The position numbers were made by a program, and so were the translations under genes. The notes below the pieces were generated by a model. It had not been told where the DNA came from. It saw only the letters and a program-made list of their open reading frames with translations, and did not search any database. A DNA stretch of 64,000 nucleotides, taken from NCBI GenBank assembly GCA_004794655.1, contig SMMW01000522.1, positions 62,001 through 126,000 on the forward strand, in the 5' to 3' direction. The first letter of the stretch is position 1. Every line of letters begins with the position of its first letter. The DNA comes from Marisa cornuarietis. Taxonomy: Eukaryota; Mollusca; Gastropoda; Architaenioglossa; Ampullariidae. Shown piece after piece: positions 23,634 to 37,239 of this stretch.

Positions 23634-26600
23634 TTAGTGAAACTGTACAAGATAGCGTAAACACACTTGGCTTTCCTCTCGAACAACAAATTCGTTGTGT
23701 GCAGCACAACAAAATTCCCAAGTCTGGGTTTCCTCATTGAAATGTGAGGTGATTTCCTTTATTTCCCCTAAAGCAAGCGTCACACCTGTAAACCAAAGTA
23801 GGCACATGTTGCTTATAGGTAAAGCAGTGAGAATGAGAGGAGATGGACACCACCCTCAAAAAGAAAACAAACAAACAAACAAACAAAAAGCCAAAGAAAA
23901 GTGCTGTCTTTAACACCTCACTCCCCATACTTACTTAGTCCTCTTTGTACCTAAGGAGTTGGTACATAAGGCATCCACTAAAGACCTCCATTTTTGTCTG
24001 TCAACAGCATGTTTAGCCATGCTGTTCCAAGGTAGTTTCTGGTCCTTCAGTTTCCTCTCTACTGACCTTAGCCATGTTTCTTTTAGCCGACAATGCTTCC
24101 TCTTGCCATTAGCTGTCTAATAAAGAGCAACTTAGGGTGGTGCTTCTAGTTTCATTCTGCACACATGCCCTAGCCATTTCCATCTCCTTTTTTGGATTAT
24201 GGTTGTTATATTTGTGCAGCTGGCTCTTCTAAGGATTTCTTCATTAGTAAACGCTAAGAGCATGCTCTCTATGAGTGTGAATATGTGCTATAAAATCTAC
24301 ATTATTATTATTAATTGTGTTGGGCCAGAATATCTTGAACATTTCCCACAGACATTTGGTTTTAAAGTTCTCTATTATCTACCTGATTTTTGCTTATATC
24401 TTCCAGCACTCACGTCCATAGTGTAAGTCCGAAAGGACATTGGTTCTGAAGATTCTTAATTTTGTATTCCTCCTTAGAACTTTGGACTTAAAAATTTCTT
24501 TTAGTATTGCGATGGCTTCAGTTGAAGATTTGAGCACTGCATGACCTTCCTTTTCTAAATCCTGCTTGTTCTACCTGATTATATCATCAAGAACAATGGT
24601 GAGCCTCTTCAAAATGATTTTTGTCTTTTTACCATTCATCTGGTGTTTCTTCAGTATCCCATATTTTCTGGAAGATCTTGCAAAAAAAAGCAGCTCTGGT
24701 ATTTCTTCTGCTTCCAACTTTCACATTTTGGAGCAAGTCCCATCATGCCCAGGCGCTTTGCCATTTTTGTTGTTGTTGGATGGCTTCCTTTATTTTGGTC
24801 GTGGTGATGGGTCCCAGGTTTATGTCAAGGTCTTCTTCACTTTCTGAGATATTGGCTAGTACTGGAGGGCTTGGTCGGCTGAGCAGCTGCTTGAAGTGCT
24901 CCTTCGTTCTCTCTACCTTCTTTCTTCAGTGATAATGTTTCCATTCCAACAACCAATGGTAATGAGTTTTTTGGGTGAGAGCAGGTCGGCTATCAGGTTG
25001 GGAACGTCCTTGTAGCTTTGGTCCCCAGCCATCAGTTTCCTGGTCTGCCTCTCCACTGTCACAATTTGATAGCCTCTCTCTAGTTTCAGTTTCCATAACT
25101 ATATCTTTTTTTTAACAGATGAATTGTTAGTCCATTGCCCAACCCCCTGTAACCTGGAGGACCAGTGGACCACTCTTAGTCTGACCTCTACTCCTTGATC
25201 GATCAAACATAGGTGACCCTGCCAGGAACTAGTGCTCCCATCAATATAGTTCTAAGGGTCATTGAGACATGCAAGCCCCCTGACCATGGCAAGGTGGTGG
25301 TCCAACAGCCTCACTCCCCATAGTGACCTAAAATAGGTCTGGGGACGACCTTTACCTTAACCTTTTTTTGTCATTGTAAGCACTGTTATCCAGTTGTTTA
25401 TAACTTTACTGTAGTGCACAAAAGAATGAACACATGTTCAAATTTATAAATTTCATTACTTTGATCAGTTATCAGCAATGTTTAAGCCACTAGGGATATT
25501 CCATAGACACACCCTATCATAACTTTAAACAAACAATCCTACATATGCAATTCACATGTACATACACACACATATTCTACTTTAATCTTTATTAATTTTA
25601 TAGTAGTGTAGTTGAAAAATGCTGCAGAAGATATCCGATCCAAGATATCAGAAATCCTGCAGTTTAACTGATCATTCAGATCTTGAATCCCAAATCAATG
25701 TTAGAAAGGTTATTGTACAAACTATGGATTTGTGCACATCCATGGTACAAACTATCCTACACAGAACAGCGCAAATCAAAGAGCCAACCTGTTGGTAGTG
25801 AAACATTATCTGCTGGCTCTGGAGTTCTGCGACCATGAACAAAGACACTGTTGTAGCTGTCATTTGCCTTGAATGCTGCCCAGTTGTGCACCTCCTGCCA
25901 TGTCCCTAGGGCAACCTGACAGTATTTGTGACATATCACTTTCAGGGCATCTCCAAATCAATTTCAAAATCATAAGATTTTCAAAACAAGTGTACTTACA
26001 GTTAACAGTTCTGCTATAATTATCTAGCTCATTTGCTTTGAATGACACTGGGTGCAGCTATTTTCAAATACATCATCTCAATTTTCTCAAATTTTGAACA
26101 GTTGTACTTTGGATATTTTGGTCTTTTTTTAAAGAACATTGTCCTTAACAGTGACACCTTGTAAGTCCACTGGATGCAAAACAGCTGGAGAAGTATTTAA
26201 ATGAACTAACATAAACAGGAATACTGATAATTAACAATTCTTAATAATTGCTAAACATTTTAAATTTTAAACTGCATTTTGAAGGGATGGTTTCTTGAAT
26301 CACATGCACATGTGCACATGTTTTTACTCTTGTACACTCTCATTCACATATACTACTCCCCATAACAGGATACCTCACAAAGAAGTATGAAGCTACATTC
26401 TTCTCCATGGTCACAATACATCCTGGACTTTTCAAAGTCATCACTGAAGTAAATGCCCTGTGGATGAAATTAACATACCCAACAGGTCTTCATAAAAACA
26501 AACAAGGTAAACATAATCACATGAGATCTGGCAGAATTTTTTCAAGTAGATTTTCAAACTGGCACAACTTAAAGTTAAGAAAGTTAAACAAAGCAGTAAG

Positions 26601-29600
26601 ACAAGCAAAGCTCTATGTTTCCTGCTTCCCATTAGATTTTGCAAAGAAAAATGTCATCTTCTTGATTCATATCTACATCAGGATCACCACAGCAACAGCA
26701 GTTCTTGTGCAGCCATAACATCAGGTTTATTACAAAGTACAATCTGTACAAGTCCTCACAGTACCAGTCCTACTCTATGGATATGAAATGTGGGCTCTGC
26801 TTTAGCGATATGGAGAGGAGAATCCATATATTCGAGAATAAGTGCCTGAGGGGGCTCCAGATCTTGTACACAAATGACTTTTAGAAAGAATGGTTGGTAC
26901 CTCTGTAGACTCCAGAAATCACTGCCTGCAACAGTCAAGCGGCACAAGCTGGTCTGGTTTGGCCATGTGACCTGGCCCAACACTTTGTCAAAGACTGTGC
27001 AAGGTATCTTGGAGGGTGGTTGATGCCAGTAGCCAGAGGAAGAAATGACTTACAAATGTGAAGGAATGGACTTGTCATGCCGTGCAGGACCTGCTTACTA
27101 TTACCCAAGACCACCATGCAAGGCAGGCCTTGTCAGTTGCTGTGTCTATCCATGTGCTCCCTCCAATGACCGGTACCAGTCAAGGGATAAATGATTGACT
27201 GACAATAGCAAATTATTATAATCTTTCTTAAAGCAGCACCACTGATTTGTGTCAGTATAACTGTAAGTTACCCTTACCTTCCCAAAGGCGGCGCCACTGA
27301 TTTGTGAAGCATCCAAAGGTGTTTCCACTAGCCCCCGGTGTAGGATGCTGAGCAGGTTGTCCCTTCGTGTGCCATGCCACAGCAAACGCTTGTTGCCTAG
27401 GCCCCCTTTCTGCATTCTCTTCTCTTCACCAGCTCTTGCCAGTTTGTAAATGGCTTCAACTGAGGCTCTCTTATCTGTTTTAAACAATTCATTCATATAG
27501 GCTTATCTCCTCACCAAAACATTTGTCCTCGACTTTTCTTGTAAATCAATGTGTACCAAATTTACGATAACATACATCTCACATACATTTATGCAAAAAA
27601 ATTTGTGGGTGGGGAGGAGCCCACACAACATGGTTTGGCTCGTTATATTTTGTGTCGGCCTGCTTTACCTGAGGCATAGACACTCCGCAGGATATACTGA
27701 GCCATTAAATCATCCTCGCTCATTAGTTCCATCTGTGTATGCAGACATCGGTAGACATAGTCTATTGGGTTTACAGCTGCACGCATAAAAGTCAAGAACT
27801 TAACATTTTTTCAGTTTTGTATATTTTTACAAAATTAACCTTGCAACATACAATTTTTAGTTCCCCTGAAAAGCAAAAACTGATAAAATTATTTCCACTA
27901 AAAACATTTCAGAGTTCCTGGACACCAGAAAGCAATAAATCAACACTTGGTACAACTATCTTAAACATCAGCATAAAAATGTTCAGGGTTCACTCTCATT
28001 CATAATCAAACTGTGGTAGACTAAATGACTCAGCAATTCTGCTTACTTCATCAGTGAGTTGCAGACAGAATAGTTCATTATCAATCCTGACCATACTTCT
28101 TCTCTTTCTTCTTTGGTTCCTAATCATTTTAAGTCAATGCCCTGTTACTTGAAAATCTAGAACCTCTCCTAGCTGTAGTATTTTTTCAAAATGTGCAAGT
28201 ATCTTGGCCATTCTTGGGTATCAGTTCAATGACAAATGAACATCTCTTTAATTCTCTCTCATGCATACTCACACACACACACAATTACACAAAATTAAAA
28301 AAAAAACTGCCACCATTATCACAATTATCTTCTGCTAAGCTAAACTGTTTAAAAGGTATTGTAGAAGCTTGTCTTACTAGCTCTACAATACATGGCCCCC
28401 AAAAGCATTTTGCTGGCCACTTCATAGTCCAGCAGTTTGGTCACCAGTTTTACTTGCTCATTGTATTGCTTTTTCCTGTCCAATGGCCGCAGCATTTCAT
28501 ATACAAAATTCTTCTGTGGTATCAGCTGGAAATACTCTGTGCTCAACTCTGACACCTGCAAAATATTAATCCTTCTCAAAGTACTTATCTGAAAACTGCA
28601 GGACGGTTTCATTTGGATATTTCACCGCTGAAACAGACTTGTATATTTTTTATACATTTATCCAATAGAGAAAATATTCTGTCATGCTGCAGTTGTAAGA
28701 ATACACAATTGAAACATTATTAAAGGCAGGTGTGCAAGGTTCTGGATTTTTTCACCTTTAGGCAGTCTGTTTGATGTTCATCCTTTTGTTCTCTTGTCTT
28801 GTCTCCTCTTGTATTCCGATAAACCTCAATTCTGTTAACTATATCCCTGAAATAGAATCTTTAATGCTAAAAAACTTTCTTCCCAGTTTGCTTGGTCTTA
28901 ATCTAAAAACAAAACCTCCCAACTTCAGATTAAATCACAAACACAAATCCACATATGTACCATTTATCACATATAAAACATTCCACAGATGCCATATATC
29001 AAAAAAGGACAAGTAGATCATCTAGACAAAAGACACATTTCAGAAGCCTCTATAGTGTCACACAAACTACCATTTTATATATATATATACATGTGTGCCA
29101 TTTATCACATATAAAACATTCCACTGATGCCATATATCAAGAAAGAACAAGTAATTGGTACTCATTTAGACAAAAAACCCCATTTCAGAAGCCTCTATAA
29201 TGTTACACAAATTACATTTTGTCTTTAGCACCTACCCCATTTCTTCCAATAGCTTTCTGGCCTGCAATAGTCTGTCCCTGCTGATGCGTCCAAAGGGTAA
29301 AACATCTGGATCCAGGGATCTGTTCCCTTTGTACATTCTCTCCAAAGCCTTTACATCCATCTAAGATACAACAAACCATCTGTTAACTCCTAGATTCTCA
29401 GAGGTCTTACTAACCAACACACTAGTAACACATTAAAATATGCCAAAAATATTTTCAAACAAGAATATTACATTTTGTTTTGCTATTATTTGTTGCTTAC
29501 TTACTTGTGCATCTTTAGGTCACAGTGTGAAGTGTTTGTATATATCAGTGTGTATGTGCATGTGTATGTTTGTATGCATGCATATGCACACATCTGCATA

Positions 29601-32600
29601 TGTGTGATAGATAAACATTCTATTACCAAGCTTTGCTTCACTGAGAACCTGTTTTTCATGCAAGTGGCTCACCGTCATCTTCACAGTCTCTTGCAGGCTT
29701 TTTGGCAGCACAGAATCAACTTCAGTTTCAAACACGAATTCAACATCTTTCTGCTGTCGTGGTGGATGGCGTTCAGAGTATGGTACTAATCGGTATTTTC
29801 TAGGCTTCTGTTCAAAACTTAAAAAGAAAAAAAAAAAAAAATGTTCATAGTCTAACATCACTTTCCTGTATCTGTTATATATTTTTAAAAAAATTTACTC
29901 TTAATCAAAGATTCAGTAAATTTCTATGAACACAGAGCAGTAGGAAAAATGGCTTTTTTAAGATCCTGGAAAACAATCATCATTGAATTTTAATGGGATT
30001 TTACTTTAATGATCCTAGTGCTAACATTTTTCTAACGATCTGCTACTTACCTTTTGACGTCCTCCCATTTGTTGCCAGACTTTTCACGAAAGATTTTCTT
30101 GAACTCTTTGACAGCATCAGCTTCATTTTGAAATGGTGTGTGCTGGTACTGTCCAACATCTCCAATGCGACCCCAACGTGTGAAAAGAACATATATCTTC
30201 TTGCTTGGTTGACGAACCAGCTGTATGATATTATGTTGTATATATGATTATGCTTTTGGACTAATATTAGCAATACCAGCTTAAGAGAACAACCTCATTT
30301 TGACTTGGTTTAACTGATATCATCAAGACAGAATTCTGTCTGTGCTGTTGTGTTGTGGTTGCAGGAAATGTTGCCAAACTGTTTGTCTATGGTATAGCAA
30401 TGCAATGTGCAATTACAATACACACACACACTCTCTCTCTTTAAGTCATGATTTATAATGGTTCCGCCCAGGAAATCTAATATGGCACCAGCAACTTCAA
30501 ATCACTAAGTCACTTAAATAAAACACATGGACAACAAAGATCAATTGTAAAGAAAGCTTTTTCCAGTCCCACCTCCACGCATTTTTCACGCATGCATGCA
30601 TGACACAATATTTATTTTTCATGCGTGTGATAAATACACTCTACACAATGCAGTATATGAATGAAATAGGGGACAATGAAAAGAGGAAAAATAAACAAGA
30701 AGATGTGTGATAACATAATAACAGCTAAATCTGACAGTGGTTTGCTTAATAGGAGAAAGACTTATGTGTGTATATGGCTTCTTCGGACACTATTCCAGGG
30801 AGAAAAAAAGAAAATAGTGGTACCTCCTTCAGCTCTAGCTGATTTAAAAAAAATTATTTTCCACCAGTCACATATGATTTTTACCTGAATCTGATAAAAG
30901 TTGTATAAGCCCCACTGTCCAAGATTAGCATCACACTTTGTCATCAGAACTTCATAGGGCAAGCTTTGTTCTGCATCAATCACCAGTTCCCTTCATTCAA
31001 AAAGAACAGCTTAGCACAGCAGTGTAGCAAGAATTCATTAAGAAAAGATTTTTTTATCGGTACCTTTTGACTCTTTACTATTCAGCATTTCTTGTTCAGT
31101 GACTAGATGTGATGTGGGTTTTTTAAAATGATTTAGGACATTTTGTTAAGCAGGTAATTTTTCAAAGGAAAGAGGACAAGCAAATTATTAAAATACAAAG
31201 TATTATTAAAACTCTTTCACAAACAACTAATGAAAAACTGACTGTAATACCAAAACACAAATCATGAACCAAAAAGCAGGGAGTGCATGGCTTAATTAAA
31301 AAGGTCTCAAAACATAAAACTAACCCATTTTTGATTCTGCAGTACTCGCTGACCTCCACCTTGATCTCTTCCTCTTCATCCATGGCCTCTTCTCTTCCAA
31401 GCTCCTTTTCTGCATCACCATGAAAATCTGGCTCTGAACCAGTCCAGGTAACACCATCACTGCATGAGAATTTCTCATAACTGGGTTGTTTCTGCAAAGA
31501 ATTAGCTTCAATTTTATATCCTACATATATAATAGCATAATTAACCAATAGCACAAAGATAGCAACATTTCCAAAGCTTTCTTTATAATTACAATAATTT
31601 ATATTCAAGCTACAACTTTATCATTATTTTAATCAACACATCCGTGTTTTTTGTTTCTATGAACTCTGCATATATAATGCTGCTGATTAATAACATTTTT
31701 TTAAGAAAGCCTACCATGTCTTTTTCAGACACCCCCATTAGTTTCTGCAGCATGCTCACTACTTTAGGTGCTCTGTGGGCCAAAGCCAGGTCAAGAGGTG
31801 TCTGCTGCAGATTGTTTTTCACATTTAACTTTGCACCTGCTTTGGCCAGAACATAAACCATCTCATCATTGTCAAATGTTCCCAGTTCCAGTGGGCAGGC
31901 TATATGGTGCATTGCAGTCCAGCCATTCTTGTCAGCCTGGTCCAGTTTAAGTGAGCTGGTTTTCTTCACTGCCTTGATTTCTGTGTCAATGAAAACACCA
32001 GCAACACCAAGATCAGACTATTTTTGTAAAAAGAACATCCTTAACTACTTTTTGTAAGTAATCCAAGGTCCCTCAAACAGCACACTTTGATTAATGTAGG
32101 TACATTAGTATACTACTATTAATAAAGTTTGCTTATATGTACCCCCATATCTCAGCACTGTGGGCAAGCTTAAGGCACTTCACAAATCACAGTAACACAG
32201 CCGATGAGGACAAATGAAGAACAGAGATGAAGACTGAGCAGAGTGGCAAAAATCACTGCAGATGAAATGTTGAGGATACATTTCAGGAAATCTCCAGAAA
32301 ACCAATGAAGTTTGTAAAAAAAAAAAAGAGATATTGTCAAATAATATTATGTTAAAGAGATATATCCACAAACACAGAAACTGAAATAAAGGAGAGCTTG
32401 CCACCCTAGGCTTTGATGTGAAGGGGCATAACTCTCACTCTTGCACAGGTAGCACTAAAAACATGACTTTGTATGCTTAATACACTTTTGAAAAAAAGCA
32501 AACACATCAAATTCTGAAGCCTTTGCATGAACCTTAGAAATTGGTAATATTTTACTTTCAACCAGGCTAGGAATAGGCAGTTGGTGAAGGCAGTGTTGAC

Positions 32601-35600
32601 AAAAAGACTGAACCCACACCCATGGCATCCCAAATCAAATCTATGACATTCAATATCAAATCTATGTATCAAATTTTGTTTTTTTTATTACCAGATCTGC
32701 CTCGTTTTGGGATTTTACACTTAATTGAGAATAATGTCTGAAGCAGGCAGTACACCAGTCATCTGGGACTTTACAGTGATATAGAGCAAACACTGAAGTT
32801 AACATATCTACCATTTAGCTTCTTCTTTTGTTTCAATTCTTCTGCTGCGTTTTCCTCCTCTTCATCTGATGTGCTTGATCCACTGGACACAGATGTTGCA
32901 CTGATTGTTCTTTTAAGCTGAAATACTTTTCCATGTGTGACATGATTTCCCCTTCGTTGTTTTTTGGCTGGCACTATCTTTCCTGGTTCTTTGTAGTCAG
33001 GATCATAATCATACCTCATCAGTTGCTTGAGGTGGTTAAGAGAGTTCTGAAGCATTGTAAAAGGCAGAGCTGGGGTAAAAGTTAGAAAAGGACAAAACTA
33101 TATGACATTCATTCCTCACCATGACAAAAAAAGCCAAAACGAGAAAACAAAATAATAAAGGAGCACCTCATGAATGCCGAAATATTATAGAGATGAAGAC
33201 ATGTTCTTACGATTTTGACAGCATGCATGAGAGGTGTGAGCAAACTGCTGTCTGGCAAGTTTGGGTTTGCACCCCACTGCAGAAGGTTATGAGTGATGGT
33301 GAAGTCACGACACCGTAAGGCAAAGATAAGGGCTGTTGTCTCGCCAAGGTAGCTACACCAGTAATCTGGGTTGCGCATCTTGACGTTGAACGAAGTAGCA
33401 AAAGGAATGTCTGGCATTGGGAAGTCAAATGTCTTGTTGATGTCTGCCTTTTTCTTGATCAATACTTCCAGCCATTCCCTGATAAATGAGGACAAAACTA
33501 ATGAAAACAACAGCCCTCTGCAGACATCGATATATATATATATATATCTCAACATTAACTGAAATTAGCTACAGTGAAACAGCATTGACATATCAAAAGA
33601 AAAAAATCATTTTCTTTGTCATCCATCCCATCTGTGAAGTCATCCAAATTTTTAATCTTTTAAGTCTTATCTACAGTATGTTATTGCTCGCTTTAAGTTG
33701 AACTGGCAATATCCAGCCATATTCAGAACAGGATTTAGCAATATTTACCACAAGTCTGCAGGAATGCCAGAATACAGACACTTCCACAGAGATGCAGTCA
33801 CATAACTCCTGTTGAAGCTGTCAACAAACTTGACATTCATACCATCAGGTAGGGCTGCAACAGCCAAAGCAATTGTTAATGTTTTAAAATGTACGTTTTG
33901 TATGCTAAAACACTTGTTTCTGCAAGCCAAAAATGAATGTCAAGAATGCAGTAGGAAGCACGTAAAACTCTGATGAATTATCTGCAATATGTGGCACCTA
34001 ATTCGATTACAAAAATAATGATAATCTGGTAAATGAAAAATGTTGAAGGCTAAAAAAAGCATTAAAACCAAAACTATTAACAAGTGTACACATGTAAAGT
34101 TTGAAAACAAACCAAAAAAACACTCCAAAGAGTAGCCACTTTAAAAAGTTGTCGACCACTGATTTTCTACATCTGATTTTAAGAAAAATGGAGCACCATG
34201 TGACTGACCACTCAGAAAATTAGCAAGCTGAAAGTTCTTGTTGTAGACAGCATACAATAGAGGAGTGCAACCATACTGGTCTTTGCTATTGGGTTGTATC
34301 CCTTTGTCCATCAAAATCTGGGCAATCTAAATGAGAAAGCCAGTCAATTTTTTGGTTTGTCATTTTTAAATGATAATAAGAAAAAAAACTTTTTATCTAT
34401 TTATGCATCCAAATAAAATGATTCTCAATAAATTTAACAATGAAGAAAATGTATTTGTAGTGGCCAATTCCAAAAAAGAAAAACCCAGTAGTAGATATAC
34501 ATCTTTTCTGATTTCAGTTAGTATCCTTGATGACCAGAAAATTGGACTTCAGATGCATAAAGATTTATAATTTTAAATGACCTGATCAATTTAAACAGAC
34601 AACATAAAATGTTGATACTCAATGCTACAGAAAATAATAGCAACACCTGACGGTATTAAGCAACAATGGGATTATGTGAATCTCATGAGAAACAGTCTAA
34701 CATAAACTTCACCAAAAAAAATCAGACTAAAGTTGCAGACCCTAATTTGTTGTTCTTTATTGTCAGCTGCATACAAGGCTAAGATGTGGAGAAGGTTCCT
34801 GTCTTCGCTTCGTGGTGCAAGAACTTCGTCTATGTCCACTGCTGTGGAAAGCAAGCGTAGTGCAGCATTGTACTGGGAATTCTTAATGGCCATCTGTAAC
34901 ATAGTGAAAGCACTTCTAAACATGCTTTGACTGACCAACTGCAAATCAAAATTATGAAAGTAGCACTGCTGCTATTGCAAATGGGGACAATGTTTTGTTT
35001 GCACCTTGATGATTTTTGCAACTGTAAGAACATACCAGTCATAACACAAGTTGTTTTAATGGGGTATTCTGTGCTGACTCTAAAATGAGAGAACAATTAA
35101 CAGGCAGATAGGTGGATCCTCCATTATACCCCCACTCCCCCCAAACAAAAATGAACTAGGAAAACTTTCTCTTGATGATCTGCCCCATGTAGCATATCTG
35201 CTTTCAAACACCAGCACTTACAGGACACTGCAGTCGCTTCATTCCGAATACAACACTAGTATGTGTGAAGGGCGAGAACTACTCACACGAGTGTCAAAAG
35301 AGAACAACTGCAACTGTACCTCAATGCCGCTTGTCATAGAAATGCCAGATTTATCATAAGGTACTTCAAGCAGAAGGAATGTTACCCCAACCAACGCATT
35401 CTTGATTGCAACCTGCAATTAATTATTTTTAAGAAATAAATCCTCCAAGTAAAAATTATTAGACCAATGATTTGAAAAAGTAACGGACACAGTTTTGCTT
35501 TTAAAATGCTTTTTAAAAAATAAACATTGATTTTTAAATGATTCACTAATACTCTTGTGTACAATAATCTTCACAATACACATTATTCACAGTTTTACCC

Positions 35601-37208
35601 ACACCTGCAAACCATGCACACATTTTCTCTCATTCGTTTATGCACATACGTCATTGTTGTATTATACGTGTTACTTCAGGAGTTGGCGGAGATGCTACAA
35701 AATGATATTTCATTCTTAGGTTACCTTGTGACAAGCAAAGGACTAAAAATAGACCCTGAAAAAGTAAAAGCTGTTCTTAAGATGCCAAAACCCAAGAATG
35801 TTGAAGGTGCTTTGTCGATTCTGTGGTTTCGTTAACTAGGCGAGATTTCTCCCCAAACTCTCAGACATTCTATAACCAATCAGACAACTTAATTACTCTG
35901 ATATGGAGTGGACTTGGATCACGACGCATGACAAAGCATTTGAAACTGTGCAGAAGCTCATGACCAGGCACCAGTCCTATCCTAGCTTCTACCAACCAGA
36001 GGAAGAGCTAACAATTCAGTGTGATGCAAGTACTGAAGGACTTTGCGCTGAACGTACTCCTGCAAAATGAGCGTCCTGTGTTGACATTTTTTAACTTGAT
36101 GGGAAGGACTACATGGCTACTGTTGATTATCTCACAAACTACTGGCAGATTGATAGATTAGAAAGTATCACAAGTTCAACTGTGATCAAGAAACTCAAAG
36201 CGCATTTTTCCTGCTATATGGATTACCATATGTGGTAATAACAGACATGGTCCACAGTTCGTCTTGGACAATTTCAGGAATTTTGAACACTTCTTTGATT
36301 TCGAGCAAATAGCATACCATTCCACAGCCAAAGCAATGGAATGGCTGAATCAGCTGTAAAGTCAGCAAAATCAGGAACTGTTGTATCGTAGAACAAACAC
36401 TCTTATGATGTTGAAAGCGATGAAGGTGGTGTACATCGATGCAAAAGATCGAGTGCATCTACAGTTGGCACCAGTGACCAGATCCACAATCGCAACAGTC
36501 ACCAGACATTCTCTTCATTCTCCATCATTAGCGCAGTCGCCGTCACGATCACAAGCATTATCACCTGAGAATACCATGGAATTGCATGGAGTACCACCGA
36601 CACTAGCAAAGACAACTCCACATAAACCTGCTGCACCATCAGCCCTTCAAAGATTTTTGTCCCTACCACCCATTCTGGGCGAGAGATAAAGCCCACGAGA
36701 ATGAAAGACTTTGTATATAGCTGAAAAGTGCTGATTACTTCTTTTCTTTCATTCTATATGGACACTATGTCTTCAATCAAAGGGGGATGTTGTATTAGGT
36801 GTTACTTCGGTAGGTGTGTCCCTTCTTCCTTCTCTCTGAATACAGATGGCTGCTGAATCTAGCTGTGTTACCTTGAATGAGAGCGTACAAACGAATAATG
36901 AAATAGTCATTATCTCCACAAGATGACCAACCTGAAACAAAGGTACTTTGGTGACAGGTTCTATAGTTTCTGCCATATGGAGCGGTTTCCATTTCCAAAC
37001 TGGTCTTTTCTCCTCGTTTTTGGCTGTAACTTGGACAACTGGGTTGAAAAGATCTGCTCCTTGCTGGATCAGCATGCTCCCACAGCTAGCAAAAACAAAG
37101 CGTATATCCAACAAACATAGTGATGACCTAAAAACTCCTCAAGTAACCATTGCATCACACCATAAACTTTTCTGTTTCTCTCACACACTTGCTTTTGTTC
37201 TCTTTCTT

Positions 37209-37239
<31 letters not shown>

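Larger units (their letters stand above)
23634..28595 (-). other. PARP gene exons 45-50: helical domain end and catalytic domain
   Basis: Exons are 28595-28378, 27776-27669, 27474-27278, 26457-26374, 25915-25789 and 23767-23634. Motifs in order: SELSTEYFQLIP (end of helical domain), NPIDYVYRCL, RLLWHGTRRDNLLSILHRGL (donor-loop side, H2387), GAAFGK/GIYFSDDFEKS (Y2422), SFILLCE/VALG, TPEPADNVSLPTG, then HNEFVVRE (E2515) and RYLVQFH at the end. Spacings H-Y 35 and Y-E 93 are close to PARP1 (34 and 92). All NAD+-binding and chain-elongation residues of the H-Y-E class are present. The 84-nt exon at 26374 is flanked by LINE debris but intact. Confidence 0.95.

Noticed and set aside
28378..28555. 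Exon 45 starting at 28555 (TTGCAG/GTGTCAG)
   Set aside because: It would start in phase 0, but exon 44 ends in phase 2 (ATG GG/GTAGGT). The acceptor giving a start at 28595 restores phase and adds a plausible helix.
31162..31608. Long minus-strand frame as a stand-alone small protein
   Set aside because: Only its middle (31491-31325) is an exon of the PARP gene. The ends run into introns.
31325..33046. SAM domain between ankyrins and WGR, as in tankyrase
   Set aside because: The interval holds ankyrin repeats and acidic low-complexity linkers. No SAM-like helical pattern is seen.
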